Shown in pieces: positions 25,101-33,655 of a DNA stretch of 64,000 bases (positions are counted from its first letter, which is position 1; each line of letters begins with the position of its first letter). The DNA lies in the NCBI GenBank assembly GCA_965247505.1, contig OZ252020.1, forward strand, positions 992,001-1,056,000. Direction: 5' to 3'. The stretch is from CAIYRG01 sp965247505 (GTDB lineage Bacteria > Pseudomonadota > Alphaproteobacteria > Micropepsales > Micropepsaceae). A program made the translations under genes and the position numbers. Below the pieces are notes generated by a model that was not told the DNA's origin, did not search any database, and saw nothing but the letters and a program-made list of their open reading frames with translations.

Positions 25101-27096
25101 TGAAACGCTCCAACACCACCGCCCCTAGCGCTTCCTTGATAGGGTCCAACCAGAGTTCGAAATTACGCCATTGCTCGAGACCGGTTGTGAATATTTGCTG
25201 TCTCACCTGTTGGGCACTTGGTGTACGGATGTTGCGCTCGGTCTTGTAGTAATCCAGACAGGCCTGCTCGAACGGAAGGCCGCAGAAATCAAGAACCCTA
25301 CGCACCTGTGTTTCAAGGTTGTCTACGACTTCCTCGTACTGCACACACAGAATGAAACCAGGCAAAACCCGGTCCCAATGATCCATGAGTTTCATATATT
25401 GCTTGTAGTAGTTCCCTATCTCTCGCAATCCGTAAGAAAACTCCTGACCTTCGCCAAATAGTTGTTTGAAGCCACTGAAGCAACAGGCCATGGGGTGCCG
25501 GCGCGCATCGATGATCTTGGCGTTCGGCAAGATCAGCTTGATCAGTCCGATGTGGAAGAAATTGTTCGGCATTTTGTCAATAAAGAAAGGTGCGCTGCCC
25601 CGGTATACGCTGGTATCCTCAATGAATTGCGCGCCGAATCTGCGAAAATAGCTATCGTCTATTTCAGCAAGAATTCTCGGATACCTCGGCGACCCTTCAC
25701 GATCTTCTCTTCGGCCGCGTAACCGTTTGGCCAGGTTAAGAATATTGTGCAACTCCATGGTGCTGTCCACTTGTGAATGGGATGAAAGAATTTGTTCAAG
25801 CAGAGTCGAGCCTGCTCGGGGCATGCCGACGATAAAAATCGGGTCAGGCGATTCCAATCCCAAACCATGTTTGCGGGCAAACAATGCTTCAGTGCAAATC
25901 TTGATCTGACTATTGACCCTTACTTGCAATTGTCTGGGGCTGTGCTGGGTTTGTGGCCGTTTCAAGGCGTTGCCTTTACTGTAATAGCCGAATGAACATT
26001 CATACTGTTGCCTGTCTTCGTATGCCTTACCTAAAGCGAAGCACAGTTGAAGCCGGTCATCCTCGCCGGTGGCCGGGTCCGATTCCACATTGGCCATCTG
26101 CACCAGTTCGTCCTCAGAGAAGAAGTACGACTTGGTGTTCGCCAGGCTCCAATAGGCATCGCCGTGGTCACGCTTGATGCGGTACGCCTGCCGGTACAGC
26201 ATGACGGCTTCGTCGATGTCGCCATTCGATTTGTGTACGTGGGCCAGGGAGATCGGGAAAAAGTGATTCTCGGGATGTCGTTTCATTAATAGTTTATAGC
26301 TTTCTATAGCTTCGTCGTTTTTTCCGATTCCGCTACAGGCGGAGGCGTAGAGGGATCGAACGATATGCATGTCGTGGGGATACTGGCGGAGTAAAAGCGC
26401 TGCCTGTTCGTGAGCCTTGGCGAACTTCTGCACTCTCAGAAGGATGTTGATATACTGGATCCGCGCGTTGCGGTGCTCAGGATCGAACTCGATGCAGCTT
26501 TCCAGCAGAAATTCGGCTTCATCGTAAATCTTGTTACGGGTTGAGATCTCGGCGAGCAGCCGCATGCCCTCGACGTGGGTTTTGTTTTTGCACAGAAAGT
26601 GTTTGCACAGCCGCTCCGCATCCACCAGCCTGTCCTCAGACAGGTAGCTGGTCACCCCGAGCAGTTCATCTGGCAGCCAGTCGAGAAACGCGATCTGTTC
26701 TTGCACAGGTGTAAGTCGCCCATAGTTACCACTCTCCTTATAGAGCTTGGCCAGGCATTTCCAACTGTTGATCAGGGAGGTGTCAGCGGCGACCGCACGC
26801 TCAAAAGCTGCCGTGGCGCGTGCGTAATCTTTCCTTGCCAACTGGTTGTAGCCGGCCTCCTGATGCGCTCGGCCGAATTGGGGCTTCAACTTCAGTATCC
26901 GCGACAGCGTTGCCAGCGCCAGTTCCCATTTGTGCCGATGGCGCTGCGCCACCGCCAGAGCGTATTGCACCTCGATATTGCTCGGCTCTGTGTGTAGCAA
27001 GGCGCTCATCAACTGCTCAGCCTTTCTAGGTTGGCTATTGCGCAGCAGATACTGCGCTTCCTGAATTCTTGTTTGCGTTTCAGTCACATTCCGCAT
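25081..27096 (-). CDS. TPR-sulfotransferase, C-terminus cut by IS6 end
   Basis: About 671 residues. The N-terminal 370 are TPR-type helical repeats (for example YALAVAQRHRHKWELALATL and AHVHKSNGDIDEAVMLYRQA). The C-terminal sulfotransferase domain has the 5'-PAPS loop IFIVGMPRAGSTLLEQILSS and the later DKMPNNFFHIGLIKLILPNA plus DARRHP block. Such enzymes transfer sulfate from PAPS to a peptide, sugar or lipid. The last residues (RHCQTN) are read from an IS6 terminal repeat, so only the very end is lost. It lies 88 bases downstream of the TonB receptor gene on the same strand, a pairing seen in marine Gammaproteobacteria and sphingomonads. Confidence 0.8.
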   Translation of the reverse strand: MRNVTETQTRIQEAQYLLRNSQPRKAEQLMSALLHTEPSNIEVQYALAVAQRHRHKWELALATLSRILKLKPQFGRAHQEAGYNQLARKDYARATAAFERAVAADTSLINSWKCLAKLYKESGNYGRLTPVQEQIAFLDWLPDELLGVTSYLSEDRLVDAERLCKHFLCKNKTHVEGMRLLAEISTRNKIYDEAEFLLESCIEFDPEHRNARIQYINILLRVQKFAKAHEQAALLLRQYPHDMHIVRSLYASACSGIGKNDEAIESYKLLMKRHPENHFFPISLAHVHKSNGDIDEAVMLYRQAYRIKRDHGDAYWSLANTKSYFFSEDELVQMANVESDPATGEDDRLQLCFALGKAYEDRQQYECSFGYYSKGNALKRPQTQHSPRQLQVRVNSQIKICTEALFARKHGLGLESPDPIFIVGMPRAGSTLLEQILSSHSQVDSTMELHNILNLAKRLRGRREDREGSPRYPRILAEIDDSYFRRFGAQFIEDTSVYRGSAPFFIDKMPNNFFHIGLIKLILPNAKIIDARRHPMACCFSGFKQLFGEGQEFSYGLREIGNYYKQYMKLMDHWDRVLPGFILCVQYEEVVDNLETQVRRVLDFCGLPFEQACLDYYKTERNIRTPSAQQVRQQIFTTGLEQWRNFELWLDPIKEALGAVVLERFRHCQTN

Positions 27097-27184
27097 CTTC
27101 GATTGCGGGCGAAGCACGAATAAAAAGATAAACCAAAGGTTTCTCTTTGCACATGCTACGGTGTGGCCCCGATTTCCGGACTAA

Positions 27185-29998
27185 CTATTCAAAGTCGTAA
27201 GACAACCGTAAGCCAACTGTACGCGGGCGCTGCACACTGACCACCGGCGTATAATGGCCAGCAATCTGCATGACGGGCGACTCTTCGTTGGTCAGATTGT
27301 CTACGAACAGCTCGGTCCTCCAGTTGTCTTTCTGCAGACCGAAGGAAGTGCCGAAGGTCGTAGCGCTCGGGTTAACAAAGCGCGAGTTGTTGGGTAGACG
27401 GGAACTTCCGGCACCGTCAGGTATCTTGACGGTGCCGAAGGTTCCCCCTTCATTCTGGATTTTCAGGCCGGAGTATGCTCCTGATTGTCGATACAGGGTG
27501 TCGTCCATCAACTCGGCGCTGCCAACGATACCCGAGAGGCTCTTGCCCCGGTGGTTCAGGGTGGTAGAGATGTAGGCATTAGCTCCAAAGACCCCAAGCG
27601 GGAAATCATAACGCATTCTCAGGTTGCCCGCGAACGACGGAGCGAGGGGGAGGTCGCTGCCCGATAGAACAGAAATGTCCTGCAACTGAGGATTGATGCT
27701 GGTGAGCTCGGTGTCGAGGAGGCTTAAACCGCCCGCGATGGTCAGCGAGTTGGTAGGGGCCCATAGGAAGTCGACATCCAGGCCCATGACTTCCGCATCG
27801 CCGACATTTTCGATGAAGTACAGGAATGCGACGTTGGAAGGGTCGAAGCGCGATACTTGCAGGGCTTCGATTTGCGACCGGAAAAGGGTCGCATTCAGCT
27901 GCAGTGAACGAGCAAACAAAAGGCTCTTCACGCCGACCTCGTAGCTCGTGAGGTTGTCGGTCTTCGCTACCGCCGGCACTATGTAGTTTTCATACACGCC
28001 TAACTGGTTGGTCGAGGGTTGACCGGCGTTGCGGTTTTGAGTAGCCGGACGATAGCCCTCCCCGTAGGTAAGGAACAACAGCAGGTCGTCGTTGGGATGC
28101 CAATCTAAGGACGTCTTGAAGATGGTGTTGGTTTCGTTAATAGACCCGTCGGAATTGAGGCTGTTGATATCGAGGTAACCGTTCTTTATCGCATCCAGAG
28201 TCGCCTGATTCTGATTGCTGCCGCCGCTGCGGAACATGTCCCGGGCACCATCTGGGCTCTTAGCATCCAGGATGATGTTGTCGTCGCCTTCGTCGTTGTA
28301 ACGCCCTAACGTCTGCAACCGCGCGGTTACATCATTACTGAAGGCGTGGCTGTTGCAGCGGCCATCAGCGGTAAACTCGGAATTACCAAACCCTCCAATG
28401 CCGTAGCGGCAGCCAAACGAAAAGTTTGAAGCCCCCGCCAACCGTGATTTCAGGTCGTAGTAACGGCCGCTAAACGAAGCGGTCAGAGTATCAGTAATAT
28501 CGAACGCAACTTCGCCGAATACCGCCACTTCTTCTTCGGTGCGGGTAAAGTCGTTGAAGAAGACGGTGGACGGACTTCGGGGGCCGGACGTATTAACCCC
28601 ATCAGTTGGAATCGTGATGTTGCCGAGCAGGAAGCCGTCGCCCCGGTTGTCGTTGTAGTAGTTGTTGGCGTGCTCACCGAACGCCTGGTTGGCCGATAAG
28701 TATTGGAACTCGCCGACGTGGTTGGTTTCCATGTAGTTGTAGTAAATGCCGCTCAACAGCCGGACACGCCTAGCCTGGTCGGTGTGAATGCGGAACTCGT
28801 GGCTAGTCCGCTCGTTGGCCGTGTCTTCAGTGTATTGCTTTGTGGGATCGTAGCAATTGTTCACGTCGGAGGGGTCATAGATGTTACCGCTGCAAAGGTA
28901 ATAGGTGATGTAGCCGCCCCCGTTGTTGTAGTGGGTGTAGTCGATGATGCTATCCACGTCGCGGTCCAGCCGGCCGCCCGTGTAGATCATGTCCAGGTTG
29001 GCGATGCGGCCATTCAGGGTCCATGTGGTTAGCCCGAACTCGTCCCGGTTGTATTCCGGCGAAAATTTTGCGGAAGCGTCGTAGGCGATGCTCGGGTCGA
29101 CGATGAACGACCCTTCGGCTTCGAGAGTCTGGGCAGTGTGCTGAACCAGGACGTTCCAGTCCTCGTTGATTTCATAGGTGAGGCCTGAGCGGATGCCGCG
29201 ATAAGTGGCTTCGTTCCAGTTAGCCTGCACCAGAGCGTCGTTCCTCGCACTTACAACGGAGTCGGCGCCCGCCAGAGGGGGGCCATAGCCCGTAAAGTCG
29301 TTTCGGTCGACCACTTCGCCGCTGGGCGTAAAGGTGGCAGGAACGTTGTCGATCCAACCGCCCTGGATATCGTTGTAAACCGCGACGCGGGCGGCGAGCC
29401 GGTCGCCCAGTGGTATATTCATATACGCATCCACGGCGCTGCTGTTGGCGCCCCCGTCTGTGCTTCCGAACTTGGAGTTGAACCCTGCTTCGAAAATGCC
29501 CAGCTGTGGCTTATTGGTGATGAGCCGCAGGTTACCGGATTGCGAACTGGCGCCGAAAAGCGTGCCCTGGGGGCCGGCAAGTACCTCGATGCGCTCCATG
29601 TCAACGGCGTACACATCCAGGTTGCGTCCGCCAAAAGATACGGGTTGCTCGTCCACGTAGAGGGCGACGCCGGGCGCAGACCCTTGCGCCGCGGAGACGG
29701 TCACGCCGGATTGCTCGGTAGCGCTGCCGCGAATGTAAAGTTCCTTTTTACCGGGGCCGTTGCCTGCGCTCACGACGTTCGGCAGGTATTCGACGTAGTT
29801 GTCGAATGTCTCCACACGAAGTTCTCTGAGGGTATCGCCGCTGACCGCCTGAACGGGGACTGGGATGCCCTGGGCGCTTTCCTGCCGCCTGGTCGCGGTG
29901 ACGATGACTTCCTCAATCTCCGCAGCGTTGGCGATGCCCACCGAATAGCTGGCAACGGCGGCAGAAATAGTAAGGCAGGACTTTGTCTTCCTCTTCAT
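27185..29998 (-). CDS. TonB-dependent outer-membrane receptor
   Basis: About 937 residues. It has a signal peptide (MKRKTKSCLTISAAVASYSVG...ANA), a TonB-box-like start EIEEVIVTATRRQESAQGIP, a plug domain (VEVLAGPQGTLFGASSQSG-type IRG/PQGT motif at about 135-155), and a 22-strand barrel ending in GLRLSYDFE with an aromatic penultimate residue. It imports a scarce large ligand across the outer membrane with energy from TonB-ExbBD. The start at 29998 is chosen because it places the signal peptide at the N-terminus; a longer frame begins at 30019. Low Cys, Asn/Gly-rich loops and the long extracellular segments fit the iron- or glycan-type receptors; the ligand is unknown. Confidence 0.9.
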   Translation of the reverse strand: MKRKTKSCLTISAAVASYSVGIANAAEIEEVIVTATRRQESAQGIPVPVQAVSGDTLRELRVETFDNYVEYLPNVVSAGNGPGKKELYIRGSATEQSGVTVSAAQGSAPGVALYVDEQPVSFGGRNLDVYAVDMERIEVLAGPQGTLFGASSQSGNLRLITNKPQLGIFEAGFNSKFGSTDGGANSSAVDAYMNIPLGDRLAARVAVYNDIQGGWIDNVPATFTPSGEVVDRNDFTGYGPPLAGADSVVSARNDALVQANWNEATYRGIRSGLTYEINEDWNVLVQHTAQTLEAEGSFIVDPSIAYDASAKFSPEYNRDEFGLTTWTLNGRIANLDMIYTGGRLDRDVDSIIDYTHYNNGGGYITYYLCSGNIYDPSDVNNCYDPTKQYTEDTANERTSHEFRIHTDQARRVRLLSGIYYNYMETNHVGEFQYLSANQAFGEHANNYYNDNRGDGFLLGNITIPTDGVNTSGPRSPSTVFFNDFTRTEEEVAVFGEVAFDITDTLTASFSGRYYDLKSRLAGASNFSFGCRYGIGGFGNSEFTADGRCNSHAFSNDVTARLQTLGRYNDEGDDNIILDAKSPDGARDMFRSGGSNQNQATLDAIKNGYLDINSLNSDGSINETNTIFKTSLDWHPNDDLLLFLTYGEGYRPATQNRNAGQPSTNQLGVYENYIVPAVAKTDNLTSYEVGVKSLLFARSLQLNATLFRSQIEALQVSRFDPSNVAFLYFIENVGDAEVMGLDVDFLWAPTNSLTIAGGLSLLDTELTSINPQLQDISVLSGSDLPLAPSFAGNLRMRYDFPLGVFGANAYISTTLNHRGKSLSGIVGSAELMDDTLYRQSGAYSGLKIQNEGGTFGTVKIPDGAGSSRLPNNSRFVNPSATTFGTSFGLQKDNWRTELFVDNLTNEESPVMQIAGHYTPVVSVQRPRTVGLRLSYDFE

Positions 29999-30010
29999 GG
30001 CAACGCTACT

Positions 30011-30063
30011 TATACTCAAATATGCTTATACTCAAATACGGCTATTACTCAAATACGGCTATT
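30011..30063. repeat. 16-17 bp tandem repeats before TonB receptor
   Basis: Three units (TATACTCAAATATGCT, TATACTCAAATACGGC, TATTACTCAAATACGGC) plus a partial fourth, 12 bases upstream of the receptor start. Copy-number change here could alter promoter spacing. Confidence 0.75.
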
Positions 30064-30112
30064 GCCAGACTAACTGAGTCGGACCTGTAGAACCTACAAT
30101 CAAGGGTTCAGC
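30064..30112 (-). mobile_element. IS6 subgroup A right-end remnant
   Basis: Starts inside the terminal repeat (GCCAGACTAACTGAG) and continues with the ACCTGTAGAACCTACAATC block seen at other subgroup A right ends. It marks the outer border of the receptor/sulfotransferase block opposite the end at 25100. Confidence 0.75.
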
Positions 30113-30242
30113 GTTACTAGCGCTGGCGCAAGGAGTATGGCGGTCTTCGCGTCGATCAGGCCAAGTGCCTGAAGGAGCTTGAGAAGGAGAACAGCCGTCT
30201 GCGCAAGGCGGTCTGGCTGTCCCTCGTCAGAATGAATGGGAC
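30113..30242 (+). pseudogene. IS3 orfA fragment and element end
   Basis: WRKEYGGLRVDQAKCLKELE and ENSRLRKAV are the middle and leucine-zipper start of an IS407-like OrfA. About 30 bases later CTCGTCAGAATGAATGGGACA resembles an IS3-type terminal repeat. The rest is absent. Confidence 0.75.
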
Positions 30243-30580
30243 AGGAGAGGCGGTTATTTAAGGGGATTATATACTTGACTGTGCAGGGGCTATATTGTCT
30301 TCGGCCTCTTGCTTCTTCTCACTTTCCTGAACAGGATGTTTCGTAGGCCGCATCAAAGCCTTTACGACAATCCCAGGTGTTGCACCCTTGTACCGATGGT
30401 TTAAGACCTCTGACTTCGCTCTACATGTTTGAGTATCCTTGTTGGACATCACATGTGTCCTCGCTATTTTGAGTCTGGTTGGCTAGGTGGGTTAGGCAGA
30501 GCATATGCTTCTTCAACCTCAAACAGCAGATCATGATCACCTATACGTTTTTCGAGTTCTTTAACTAACTGTAGGGTCTC
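30243..30580. other. Mostly non-coding; one weak ORF
   Basis: The only candidate is a minus-strand frame at 30267-30449 (MSNKDTQTCRAKSEVLNHRY...) of 60 codons with no clear ribosome site. It is lysine-rich and hydrophilic and I do not claim it. Otherwise AT-rich sequence without recognisable signals. Confidence 0.3.
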
Positions 30581-30814
30581 TTATAGGTCCTCATCCCCTA
30601 AAAGCTCCGCGTTCCATTTTCCCTTTATCCGGCGTAGAGTCGCGATTCTAATCGGATGTCCAACGCCACCTGGAGCATACTCTATGGTATGATTGAGCGC
30701 CCAATGAACACCAAGTGTTGCAACTTTTATCTGTGGTTCTTCTTTTCCCCAAAGCACCCTTGCAATGAATGCAAGAAATGGGTCCGCGAGCGGTTGTCCG
30801 GAACCCATAGAGAC
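30581..30814 (-). pseudogene. Gene stump truncated by IS6
   Basis: A minus-strand frame runs from the IS6 border to a stop at 30581, reading ADPFLAFIARVLWGKEEPQI, then HWALNHTIEYAPGGVGHPIR and ending KWNAELLGDEDL. The peptide looks like the C-terminal 75 residues of a real globular protein, but I do not recognise it. Its 5' part is gone at the element boundary 30815. Confidence 0.5.
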
Positions 30815-31619
30815 GGCATTGTCAGAGTAAATTGGCTTGAGCTGGGAAGTAAGGTTTCGTAGCCCCCGGCGATGCAGAATCCCTTTCGTTATTTCAACAA
30901 TTCGCCTGAGGTAATCCGCAGCGTGGTGATGCTGTATGTCCGCTACCCCTTGTGGCTGAGACAGGTCGAAGATCTTCTGTTCGAACGGGGCATCAACCTT
31001 TGCCATGAGACCGTGCGGTACTGGTGGAACCGCTTTGGTCCGTTGTTTGCAGCCGAGATCCGGAAACGCCGTGTTCGTCATGGATCCTATTCGCTGTGGC
31101 GCTGGCATCTTGATGAGGTGTTCGTCCGCATCAACGGCGAGACACATTACCTATGGCACGCCGTTGACCATGAAGGCGAAGTTCTTGAGGTTTTGGCCAC
31201 GAAACGGCGGGATCGTGAAGCCGCGCTTAGGTTTCTGAGGCGGGTTATGAAGCGGTATGGCCGGCCGGCTTCGATCGTCACGGATAGGCTACAGTCATAC
31301 CGGGCTGCGATGAGGGTGATCGGCAACGAGGGTTGCCAAGAGACCAGGTGCTGGCTCAACAACCGGGTGGAAAACTCACATCAGCCCTTTCGAAGGCGGG
31401 AAGGGGCAATGGCACGGTTCAGAGATGTCAGGACCCTGCAGAAATTCGCCTCCGTCCATGCTTCGGTCCACAACAACTTCAACCACCAACGCCATCTCAA
31501 CCGCCGCGATATTTTCAAACAAGCCCGAGCTGCTGCGCTGGCCGAGTGGTGTCAACTTGCAGCCTAAAAGTCCTAGATTGTAGATTCTACAGGCCCGATC
31601 CAGTTAGTCTGACAATGCC
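30815..31619 (+). mobile_element. IS6 family subgroup A, complete copy
   Basis: 805-bp element with inverted ends GGCATTGTCAGA(G/C)TAA. It encloses one transposase. Flanks (ATAGAGAC and GTTGCGAC) are not a target duplication, so the neighbours have been rearranged or deleted since insertion. Probably the active source for MITE family N. Confidence 0.95.
30872..31567 (+). CDS. IS6-family transposase (subgroup A)
   Basis: 231 residues starting MQNPFRYFNNSPEVI. The N-terminal helix-turn-helix LRQVEDLLFERGINLCHETV is followed by the DDE core: WHLDEVFVRING (first Asp), VTDRLQSYRAAM (second Asp) and NRVENSHQPFRRRE (Glu). Length matches IS26-type enzymes. It drives replicative cointegrate formation and adjacent deletions. 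It appears intact; one substitution in the usual NNRAENSH box (NNRVENSH) is the only oddity. Confidence 0.95.
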   Translation: MQNPFRYFNNSPEVIRSVVMLYVRYPLWLRQVEDLLFERGINLCHETVRYWWNRFGPLFAAEIRKRRVRHGSYSLWRWHLDEVFVRINGETHYLWHAVDHEGEVLEVLATKRRDREAALRFLRRVMKRYGRPASIVTDRLQSYRAAMRVIGNEGCQETRCWLNNRVENSHQPFRRREGAMARFRDVRTLQKFASVHASVHNNFNHQRHLNRRDIFKQARAAALAEWCQLAA

Positions 31620-31950
31620 GTTGCGACATATATCTTTGGTGGCCGTACTATTGATGCAGCATTATTGGATAGAAGTGTTTTTCCTGAACGAACTTTATTC
31701 GCGCGCGTGAAGTGTGACGGGGTGATTGTAGATATCCTTAACTTTCACTCATTGACAGGAGTGGATTATAAGAAGGCATAAGCCAGCAATTTTGCATCAA
31801 TTAAAGATTTTTTATGCGCAAATCAGGTAGACTTTTTTACTTGCGATGCGAATGAGCCAAAATGTGATTCTTTGGACTATGATAAGATTAAGTTCTTTAA
31901 TAACAGAGACAAGGGGTTTAATGTAGGCCTACTATTTGGAAAGAACAAGG

Positions 31951-33057
31951 CTCCCCTATATCCGGTTTACACCCACACCCACTAGGGCTAGAATGGGCGC
32001 AAACCGGATATAGGGGAGCGCGCCATGGATGTTCTCGACCGCGCCGATCTCCCATTCCCGCATTCGCTACCCGAGTTCCAGCGACTTTTCCCCGATGATG
32101 CGGCCTGCGCCGCCTACCTGGAGAAAGCCCGCTGGGGAGACGGCTTTGCCTGCCTGCACTGCGGCACGGCGGGAGAGCCGTTCCACTTTGAAAACCGCCC
32201 TGGCGTCCTGCGCTGCCGCAAGTGCCGCCAAAACACCGGGCTGACGGTGGGAACAGTGATGGAGCGTAGCCACACTCCGCTGAACGTCTGGTTCTGGGCC
32301 GCTTATCTGGTCGCCAGTCAGACGCCCGGCATGTCCGCCGTGCAGTTTCAGCGGCAACTTGGTCTTTCGCGCTACGAGACGGCCTTTCAAATTCTCCACA
32401 AGCTCCGCTCGGGCATGGTGCGGCCCAACCAAGACAGGATCGGTGGACAGCCCAAGAACCATGTTGAGGTGGACGAAACCTGGGTTGGCGGGCGAACGCG
32501 TGGGGAAGGCCGTGGTGTTCACCACAAGGTTCCCGTCTCCTGTGCCATCGAGGTGCGTCATCGAAAGCCGGGCACCAAGCTCGACAACCGGAAAGACGGA
32601 CGCTATGCCGGACGCGTTCGGCTCGCCGTCGTGCTCGACCGTAGCGCCGAGTCGCTCTGTGGGTTCGTCGAGAGCACCGTCGCGCCGGGATCGCTGATCG
32701 TTACTGACGATTGGAGCGGCTATGCTGGCCTCGGTAAGCGCGGCTATGAGCACTTCGCTGTTGCCGAGTGTGGTGATCCAGAGGTTGCCGAGCAATCCCT
32801 GCCGATCATCCATCTGGTTTTCGCCAACCTGAAGACGTGGCTGATCGGGATCCACCACGGCGTTAGCCACCAGCACCTACAAGCCTACCTCAACGAGTTC
32901 ACCTTCCGCTTCAACAGGCGGTTCTACCCGTTCAACGCCTTCCGCTCATTGCTCGGCATCGCGGGCGACACCTCTGCTCCAACCTATGCCGAGCTTTACT
33001 CGGGAGAGTGGCGGCACCCTACATGTAGCGGTCATGGGCGTTAACCGGATAGGCAAG
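31951..33057 (+). mobile_element. IS1595-family element, copy 2
   Basis: 1107-bp element with perfect 8-bp target duplication GAACAAGG (31943-31950 and 33058-33065). The right end is CTTGCCTATCCGGTTAAC inverted, as in copy 1. The left end instead reads CTCCCCTATATCCGGTTT and is an exact inverted copy of an internal sequence at 32001-32018. Confidence 0.95.
32025..33044 (+). CDS. IS1595-family transposase
   Basis: 339 residues, same domain layout as the gene at 8546-9565: zinc ribbon, then DDE core with VDETWVGGR and VTDDWSGYAG. One zinc-ribbon pair reads CLHC here, against CPHC in copy 1; the cysteines themselves are kept. The ATG lies 7 bases after the internal inverted repeat that ends at 32018, so its promoter sits between the two arms of that repeat. 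Confidence 0.95.
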   Translation: MDVLDRADLPFPHSLPEFQRLFPDDAACAAYLEKARWGDGFACLHCGTAGEPFHFENRPGVLRCRKCRQNTGLTVGTVMERSHTPLNVWFWAAYLVASQTPGMSAVQFQRQLGLSRYETAFQILHKLRSGMVRPNQDRIGGQPKNHVEVDETWVGGRTRGEGRGVHHKVPVSCAIEVRHRKPGTKLDNRKDGRYAGRVRLAVVLDRSAESLCGFVESTVAPGSLIVTDDWSGYAGLGKRGYEHFAVAECGDPEVAEQSLPIIHLVFANLKTWLIGIHHGVSHQHLQAYLNEFTFRFNRRFYPFNAFRSLLGIAGDTSAPTYAELYSGEWRHPTCSGHGR

Positions 33058-33330
33058 GAACAAGGTACATCTGTTGGATGACGCCTTTAAATCATTCATT
33101 TTGAAAAAAATATAAGATCAACTGACGACCCTCTAGCCGTCTCCCATATCCTTTCAAAGAAATATAACCGTCGTTACGACCACATTTATTATGACAAGAA
33201 GTATAAGGTCGATCACGTCCAGTATCCTTATGAAGACTCCAAAAAGGCTAGCAGTGATCACTCAGCAGTTGTTGGCGATTTTATTTTGCTATATACTTAG
33301 CAACTGGCATCGTTGGCCCACATTCCGGAT

Positions 33331-33396
33331 GGCATTGTCAGACTAACTGGGTTGGACCTGTAGAATCTACAATCGAGGACTTTTAGGCTGCAAGTT
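33331..33396 (-). mobile_element. IS6 subgroup A right-end fragment
   Basis: Terminal repeat GGCATTGTCAGACTAAC and the end of the transposase gene (Leu-Ala-Ala stop, minus strand). The rest has been removed by insertion or recombination of MITE M2 at 33397. Confidence 0.85.
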
Positions 33397-33527
33397 GGCT
33401 TTGTCACGTTAACTGGATTCACTCCAACTCTCGGTAAATTGTCGATGGCTGCTCTACGCAATGTCAATGGCTTAGCCTCATGGAGACATGCCGAAAACAG
33501 CTTATAATCACTTAACGTGACAATGCC
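33397..33527. repeat. MITE family M, copy 2 (131 bp)
   Basis: Same length and orientation as copy 1. Inverted ends CTTTGTCACGTTAAC and CTTAACGTGACAATGCC. It lies between a subgroup A fragment and a subgroup C fragment. Confidence 0.9.
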
Positions 33528-33643
33528 AGACGGAGTGCTGAATGATCGCGGGTGGAAATCGGTATCGTGCATAGGAGATTTTCTGCATTCAGCGACATTA
33601 CGGCGCCATCAGCAACAGGTCACCCTGTTAGGGTGACAACGCC
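33528..33643 (-). mobile_element. IS6 subgroup C left-end fragment
   Basis: Left end GGCGTTGTCACCCTAAC (outer border at 33643) and the first codons of a transposase (MQKISYARYRFPPAIIQHSV) on the minus strand. The same type of end occurs at 38995. Confidence 0.8.
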
Positions 33644-33655
33644 GGGCGCAGAACG

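Larger units (their letters stand above)
31620..33300 (+). pseudogene. EEP-family nuclease/phosphatase, split by IS1595
   Basis: Coding remains on both sides of IS1595 copy 2. Left part (31629-31950): GRTIDAALLDRSVFPERTLF, CDGVIVDILNFHSLTGVDYK, a TAA stop, then FLCANQVDFFTCDANEPKCD and GFNVGLLFGKNK. Right part: continues in frame as VHLLDDAFKSFILKKI, stops, shifts frame, and ends YPYEDSKKASSDHSAVVGDF with a stop at 33300. The VDILNFHS, ANEPK and SDHSAV boxes are those of endonuclease/exonuclease/phosphatase proteins (metal-dependent phosphodiesterases). The N-terminus is lost at the IS6 border. AT-rich composition differs from all neighbours. It carries at least a nonsense codon and a frameshift in addition to the insertion. 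Confidence 0.75.

Noticed and set aside
30267..30449. 60-codon minus-strand ORF
   Set aside because: No ribosome site, hydrophilic Lys-rich sequence and no recognisable family; kept only as a note in the intergenic entry.
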